A stretch of 64,000 nucleotides of DNA, from the NCBI GenBank assembly GCA_965242895.1, contig OZ251507.1, forward strand, positions 744,001 to 808,000, in the 5' to 3' direction. The stretch comes from CATQHL01 sp965242895 (lineage in GTDB: Bacteria > Actinomycetota > Acidimicrobiia > Acidimicrobiales > CATQHL01). The notes below the pieces were generated by a model. The model made no database searches. It saw nothing but the letters and a program-made list of their open reading frames with translations, and had not been told where the DNA came from. Positions 59,635-64,000 of the stretch are shown piece by piece; positions within the stretch are counted from its first letter, which is position 1; every line of letters starts with the position of its first letter. Position numbers and translations under genes: made by a program.

Positions 59635-61724
59635 TGGCAGTCGAGAATCCGCCCGACGATCTCCCAAATCCGCCCGACGATCTCCCAGCGAATTCCTACG
59701 AAGCCGACGACATCACGACCCTCGAAGGTCTAGAGGCGGTTCGGCGCCGTCCAGGCATGTACATAGGGGGGACGGGAACTGACGGGCTGCAGCACCTCCT
59801 CTGGGAACTGCTCGACAACAGCGTGGACGAAGCCGCTGCAGGTTTCGCCGGCAAGATCAAGGTCGTCTTCCACCCCGACCGCTCCGTGGAGGTCTACGAC
59901 GACGGGCGGGGCATCCCGGTGGGCAACCCCCCCGGACGGGACATCTCCGCCGTGGAAGTCGTCTTCACGGAACTGCACGCCGGCGGAAAGTTCTCCCGCA
60001 ACGGCAAGGGGGCCTACACCGCCTCGGGGGGACTGCACGGAGTGGGGGCTTCGGTGGTCAACGCGCTCTCCACGAAGGGATGCGTGGAGGTGGGGCGCGA
60101 CGGATTCCGCTGGCGGATGTGGTTTTCCGAGCGACAAGCGGGCAGGCTCGCCGGCGGCACCAAAGGCCGCTTCCTGCCCACCCACGAAATCGAGAAGCTG
60201 CAGCGCACCAAGACCACTTACACCCGCGTCCGCTTCTGGCCGGACTGGGATCTTTTCGATGAAGGAGCCGACTTTGACCTCACCGCCGCCACCGAGCGCG
60301 CCGAGCTCATGTGCCACCTCCTGCCAGGGCTGCGCATCTTCCTAACCGACGCCCGGGCGGGCGGCAGTAACGCCGAAACGGTCGAGGTCTGCTCCCGAAA
60401 AGGCCTGGAGGGTTTCGTCGCCGATATCGGCAGCGGGTCGGCGCTCAACCGAGTGATAGCCATCGACGACGAAGGCAGCTTCAGCGAAAAGGTGCCCGTA
60501 GACGGCAAGGCGACGACCGTGGAGCGGCGCTGCGTGGTGCGGGCCGCCCTGCAGTGGAACGACACCGCCTCCACCAAGATCCGCTCCTTTGTGAACACGA
60601 TCCCCACCCCGGCTGGAGGGACGCACCTTGCGGGCTTCGAGCGGGCGCTGACCCGTTCAATCAACGACGTGCTGCTCGCCGGTGCGAAGCAGATCAACGC
60701 ACTGGCAAAGGACGGGATGGAGCGCGCAGGCAAGGAAGACGTGCAGGAAGGCTTGGCCGCCGCCCTGCAGGTGACCTTCCCAGAACCACAGTTCAGAGGG
60801 CAGACGAAGGGCGAACTCGGCACCCCCGGGGTGCAGAGCGTCGTGTACGAGATCGTCAAGAAACACCTGACGGAGTGGTTCGAGAACAGCGGCCCTCGCT
60901 CTAACGTCACCGCCATACGGAGCAAGGTCGTCGGCGCCATGTCCGCGCGGGCGGCGAGCCGCCGCCTGCTAGAAGACAAGCGCAAGGCTTCGCGGCTCGG
61001 CTCCAGCGGCCTGCCCGACAAACTGGCCGACTGCCGAGTCCACGGCCCCGACAGCGAGTTGGTAATAGTAGAGGGCGACTCAGCGGCCGGGCCCGCCAAG
61101 GCCGGGCGCAACGCCGCCAACGCCGCCATCCTGCCCCTGCGAGGCAAGATCGTGAACGCTGGCAAGGTCTCCGTCCAGCAGGTGCTCGACAACGCCGAGG
61201 CTCAGGCCCTTTTCCGCTCTGTAGGAGCAGGCGTGCGCGGCGACTTCGACATCCGATCCGCCCGCTACGGACGGATCGTCATACTCTGCGACGCCGACGT
61301 AGACGGCAGCCACATCCGCTGCCTGCTGCTCACGCTCATCTACCACTACATGCGCCCGATGCTCGAACACGGAAGGGTGTTCGCCGCCCAGCCGCCTCTG
61401 TTCACCGCCAAGATCGGGGGCGCAACTCACAGGGCGTTCAGCGAAACTGAGCGTGACGCCATCACAAAGAACTTGACAAAGGGGCGGCGCCGGGCGGAGA
61501 ACATCCGCTGGCAGCGCTTCAAGGGTCTAGGCGAGATGAACACCGACGAATTGGCGCACTGCGCCCTCGACCCTTCCACCCGCATCCTGCGGCGGATCAC
61601 CCTCGAAGACGCCGCCGAAGCCGAACGCATCCTCGAGATTCTGATGGGCTCAGACGTTGCCCCGCGTCGCGACTACCTGATGACGCACGGCAACCTCATC
61701 GCTCCCGAAGCACTGGACTTCTGA
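59634..61724 (+). CDS. parE: DNA topoisomerase IV subunit B
   Basis: A 696-residue GHKL ATPase/Toprim subunit. ATP site: ELLDNSVDEAAAG, DDGRGIPV, GGLHGVGASVVNALS. Toprim: VEGDSAAGPAKAGRN, PLRGKIVNAG and DADVDGSHIRCLL for metal binding. EGDSAAGPAKAGRN differs from the common EGDSAGGSAKQGRD. ATG 59634 is favoured over GTG 59628/59631 since GAGGAGG is then five bases ahead. The N-terminus bears a duplicated NPPDDLP heptapeptide not seen in typical ParE/GyrB. Confidence 0.93.
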   Translation: MAVENPPDDLPNPPDDLPANSYEADDITTLEGLEAVRRRPGMYIGGTGTDGLQHLLWELLDNSVDEAAAGFAGKIKVVFHPDRSVEVYDDGRGIPVGNPPGRDISAVEVVFTELHAGGKFSRNGKGAYTASGGLHGVGASVVNALSTKGCVEVGRDGFRWRMWFSERQAGRLAGGTKGRFLPTHEIEKLQRTKTTYTRVRFWPDWDLFDEGADFDLTAATERAELMCHLLPGLRIFLTDARAGGSNAETVEVCSRKGLEGFVADIGSGSALNRVIAIDDEGSFSEKVPVDGKATTVERRCVVRAALQWNDTASTKIRSFVNTIPTPAGGTHLAGFERALTRSINDVLLAGAKQINALAKDGMERAGKEDVQEGLAAALQVTFPEPQFRGQTKGELGTPGVQSVVYEIVKKHLTEWFENSGPRSNVTAIRSKVVGAMSARAASRRLLEDKRKASRLGSSGLPDKLADCRVHGPDSELVIVEGDSAAGPAKAGRNAANAAILPLRGKIVNAGKVSVQQVLDNAEAQALFRSVGAGVRGDFDIRSARYGRIVILCDADVDGSHIRCLLLTLIYHYMRPMLEHGRVFAAQPPLFTAKIGGATHRAFSETERDAITKNLTKGRRRAENIRWQRFKGLGEMNTDELAHCALDPSTRILRRITLEDAAEAERILEILMGSDVAPRRDYLMTHGNLIAPEALDF
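59646..59687 (+). repeat. 21-bp perfect tandem duplication at the parE 5' end
   Basis: Two identical 21-bp units (59646-59666 and 59667-59687) encode NPPDDLP twice, in the non-conserved N-terminal extension. Confidence 0.95.
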
Positions 61725-61759
61725 GCGGCGCAGCGGACAGTGGGGGGCGGCTAAGCGCT

Positions 61760-63397
61760 ATGGTCAGGCAAGGTCAAGCCATGCATACCCTCGATCTCGG
61801 GAACGAACGCGCCCCCTCCAAAGAACTCCTGACGGTGGCGCAAGCAAGCACATGGGCCACTCGCCAGCTCCGACGCAACGTCACGCCTTCGAACATCTCC
61901 TACCTAGTCAAGTACGGCCAACTACCTGCTGTCGACCGGAACGGCGCCCTGAGAATCAAAATTCAAGACTTGGAGCAGTATTACAAAACACAGGCCAAGA
62001 AGAGGGAAAACCACTATAAGAAAAAACTCGGAGACGACATAAACTGGCGCCTCTCATTTGAGCAATACAAAGAGTCGGAAACCACCAAGCACGTTCATCG
62101 CCTGCATCCCTACAAAGGGAAGTTCATCCCTCAACTAGTGGAGTACTTCCTAGGCGACCACACTGACGAATTCAAACAAGAAACCTGCTTCGCTCCGGGT
62201 GACATAGTTCTAGATCCGTTTTGCGGCAGCGGCACGACACTCATTCAGTCCAATGAGCTCGGTATTCACGCTGTGGGCGTGGACGTCTCCCCGTTCAACG
62301 CAATGATCAGCAACCTCAAGCTGTGCCGGGTTGATCTTGGTCTGCTGTCGCAAGCCGCTGCCGAAGTCAGCCGCGCCATCGCCCACAACCCTGACGGGCA
62401 GTCAGCGCGTGCGCTCGAGGAGGAACTGCTCGAGGAACTCCGCACCTTCAACTCCAAACACTTTCCCTCCCCAGAGTTCAGGCGAAAAGTGAAAGCAGGG
62501 GAGATAGACGAGGACGCATACGGAACAAAATGCTCGGGTTTGTTCCGCTCAACTTACTTGAACATTCTTCGGAAACACTCAGTCAGCAATCTCATAGATT
62601 CCGAAAGCTCCAACTTCATCAAAAGTTGGTACCTGCCGTCGGTGCTCAGCGAAATGCGCAGCGCACAAGATGTCATCAACCAGATATCGGACAGGCTCAC
62701 TCGTGATGTCCTTCGGCTTATTTTAAGCCGCTCTGTCCGCTCCTCACGAGCGACTACACACTCCGACCTCGCTACATTGGTGCGGCAGGTAACCGAGACC
62801 TACTACTGCAGCAAGCACTCCAAGGTTTGTAAACCCATCTTTTCCATGCTTAATTGGTGGAAACGATATTCCTCCGACACCATAAAGCGAAAGTCTCAAT
62901 TCGAGAAACTCCGCACCAACACCTTGCAAACCTGCCTCATCGGTGACTCGCGATCCCTCGACATTCCCTCAGAACTAGCCTTAACCAATAGCGGCTTCGA
63001 GTCCCTCCTAGAAGAGCAAAAAATCCACGGCATTTTTTCCAGTCCGCCGTATGTAGGTCTCATCGACTATCACGAACAACATGCCTACGCTTATGAACTC
63101 TTCGACTTACCGCGCAACGACGACCTTGAAATCGGCCCGCTGAGCGGAGGGCGCAACCGAACTGCCCGTGAAAACTACGTTGCGGACATTTCCGAGGTTC
63201 TTCTCAACTGTCAGAAGTACATGACAGATAACTGCAACATATTTCTCGTGGCCAATGACAAATTCAATCTATACCCGCAAATCGCCGAATGCTCAGGCCT
63301 AAGTATTTTCAAGGAGTACAAACGCCCCGTACTCAACCGGGCCGAAGGTAACAAGGGAACGTATGCAGAGACGATCTTTCACATGAAAAAGGGGTAG
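61760..63397 (+). CDS. Site-specific DNA methyltransferase (cytosine-N4 type)
   Basis: A 545-residue DNA methyltransferase. An N-terminal helix-turn-helix-like part (LLTVAQASTWATRQLRR ... VKYGQLPAVDRNGALRI) precedes HRLHPYKGKFIPQL, SAM motif I DPFCGSGTT (D152) with VGVDVSPFN, and much later motif IV SPPY (S428) in IFSSPPYVGLIDYHEQ. SPPY is typical of N4-cytosine enzymes. The order (motif I before the catalytic motif, ~270 residues apart) with a large target-recognition region between is notable. Codon use is more relaxed and AT-richer than in parCE, suggesting transfer. Probably the modification half of a type II system whose nuclease is broken. ATG 61760 or 61781 may be the start. Confidence 0.85.
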   Translation: MVRQGQAMHTLDLGNERAPSKELLTVAQASTWATRQLRRNVTPSNISYLVKYGQLPAVDRNGALRIKIQDLEQYYKTQAKKRENHYKKKLGDDINWRLSFEQYKESETTKHVHRLHPYKGKFIPQLVEYFLGDHTDEFKQETCFAPGDIVLDPFCGSGTTLIQSNELGIHAVGVDVSPFNAMISNLKLCRVDLGLLSQAAAEVSRAIAHNPDGQSARALEEELLEELRTFNSKHFPSPEFRRKVKAGEIDEDAYGTKCSGLFRSTYLNILRKHSVSNLIDSESSNFIKSWYLPSVLSEMRSAQDVINQISDRLTRDVLRLILSRSVRSSRATTHSDLATLVRQVTETYYCSKHSKVCKPIFSMLNWWKRYSSDTIKRKSQFEKLRTNTLQTCLIGDSRSLDIPSELALTNSGFESLLEEQKIHGIFSSPPYVGLIDYHEQHAYAYELFDLPRNDDLEIGPLSGGRNRTARENYVADISEVLLNCQKYMTDNCNIFLVANDKFNLYPQIAECSGLSIFKEYKRPVLNRAEGNKGTYAETIFHMKKG

Positions 63398-63911
63398 AAA
63401 ATCTTCAACAGGAACTCGGTTGAGGAGATTATCGAAACCGCACTGCGCAATAAACTTGCGAACTACAGACCAGAAGCATCACACATGCCATTCCATACAC
63501 GGTTACTTGGAAGGGATAGAATGGTGCTGTATTCATTCATTCATTCACTATCAACAAATTTTGGAACAACAATTTTTGAAAAAACAGCAGCCGCTATAGC
63601 CGAAGATACATTCGATGCTGGAGTGGGCAGCCGCAATACTTCACCAAAGTCCTGATAAGAATGTTCGCACGATAATCGCCATTCCCTACAATCCATACGA
63701 ACCTAAGCCTTATAATCGATGGACACTTAGAAGGATGTTAGAAACAGAAAATCAAAGTCAATTAATCGTAGGTGCAGAATTTTGGAATTTCTTGGCTGGC
63801 GGAGATGAAATTTATCAAGACTTACTTGACTGTTTCGAGAGAGTCGGTTCTAAGATGCGCAATGAGATCGACAAGCACTTTAATTTGCTAGGAGGCGTCC
63901 ACTACAAGTAG
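63398..63911 (+). pseudogene. Remnant of a type II restriction endonuclease (TdeIII-like)
   Basis: Directly after the methyltransferase TAG and in the same frame, 63398-63652 reads NSVEEIIETALRNKL ... MPFHTRLLGRDRM ... LYSFIHSLSTNFGTTIFE, without an ATG/GTG/TTG start, and stops at TGA 63653. From ATG 63615 a second frame reads LEWAAAILHQSPDKNVRTII, IPYNPYEPKPYNRWTL, EFWNFLAGGDEIYQDLLDCF to TAG 63911. Together they look like the N- and C-terminal parts of a TdeIII-type endonuclease (family assigned from memory), with the central nuclease core (PD-(D/E)xK region) missing and a frame change at the junction. Region is AT-rich compared with the rest. Presumed inactive. Confidence 0.65.
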
Positions 63912-63917
63912 GGCACA

Positions 63918-64000
63918 TTATAAGTATCCACTAGAACGAAAGTATTCTATTACTTTCATCTTAACTTCCTCACTTGCTCTTTCAACAGGACCCACAGACC
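63918..64000 (-). CDS. Possible C-terminus of a minus-strand gene, cut by the window end
   Basis: On the minus strand an open frame of 26 codons enters from the window edge and ends at TAA (complement 63918-63920): SVGPVERASEEVKMKVIEYF and a short rest. The composition is protein-like (amphipathic, charged), and it would be convergent with the endonuclease remnant, 6 bp away. Too short to identify. Confidence 0.3.
   Translation of the reverse strand, partial: SVGPVERASEEVKMKVIEYFRSSGYL

Noticed and set aside
57148..61724. gyrA-gyrB
   Set aside because: No GyrA box in the first pinwheel blade and A precedes B without dnaA/recF-type neighbours; topo IV is more likely, though not certain.

Overview
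The window looks like a chromosomal piece of a GC-rich actinobacterium, probably of the Acidimicrobiia type. This is inferred from a hopanoid cluster in the actinobacterial order (hpnC-hpnD-hpnE-prenyl synthase-shc-hpnG-hpnH), a tad pilus operon ending in LysM and BTAD-regulator genes, frequent GTG/TTG starts and ATGA/GTGA overlaps. No rRNA, tRNA, CRISPR array or insertion sequence was seen. The last ~0.6 kb is visibly more AT-rich.

Layout. 1-11.1 kb is a mixed metabolic region: the end of an RbsC-type ABC permease, a VOC protein, a carotenoid-cleavage-type oxygenase, thiol peroxidase, a long acyl-CoA dehydrogenase, two envelope proteins, a PlsC-type acyltransferase, a Cu+ P1B-ATPase and a double-hotdog MaoC protein. 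11.2-20.1 kb (minus) is an operon-like run: SDR, two cupins, nitrilase-type amidohydrolase, then FAD (M), molybdopterin (L), 2Fe-2S (S) and second molybdopterin (L) subunits of xanthine dehydrogenase-type hydroxylases. Divergent from it, 20.2-30.2 kb (plus) encodes a BMP/nucleoside-type ABC transporter (two permeases, lipoprotein, double ATPase) whose genes enclose a cysteine amidohydrolase, a three-domain RidA protein and an orphan molybdopterin hydroxylase subunit. A complete Liv/HAAT-type ABC transporter (30.3-35.2 kb) and a Rieske oxygenase follow. Together, 11-36 kb reads as an uptake and breakdown island for one or more small N-containing (perhaps N-heterocyclic) compounds. The substrate cannot be read from the sequence.

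36.6-45.4 kb (minus) is the hopanoid operon, interrupted by an unrecognised coiled-coil lipoprotein gene. 45.7-55.9 kb (minus) is a complete tad (Flp pilus) operon with its prepilin peptidase divergent at 56.1 kb. 57.1-61.7 kb holds parC-parE. The right end has a cytosine-N4-type DNA methyltransferase followed by a broken restriction endonuclease remnant (TdeIII-like by recall).

A recurring feature is short tandem duplication (10-46 bp units), often covering the stop codon or lying just after it (tpx, Rieske, hpnH, tadB, the 11.3-kb molybdopterin gene), plus in-frame duplications inside proteins. The most interesting protein-level observations are the triple RidA fusion in which only the middle domain keeps the key arginine, the molybdopterin gene with no ATG/GTG/TTG start but a strong Shine-Dalgarno before an ATC, and the duplicated coiled-coil lipoprotein inside the hopanoid operon.
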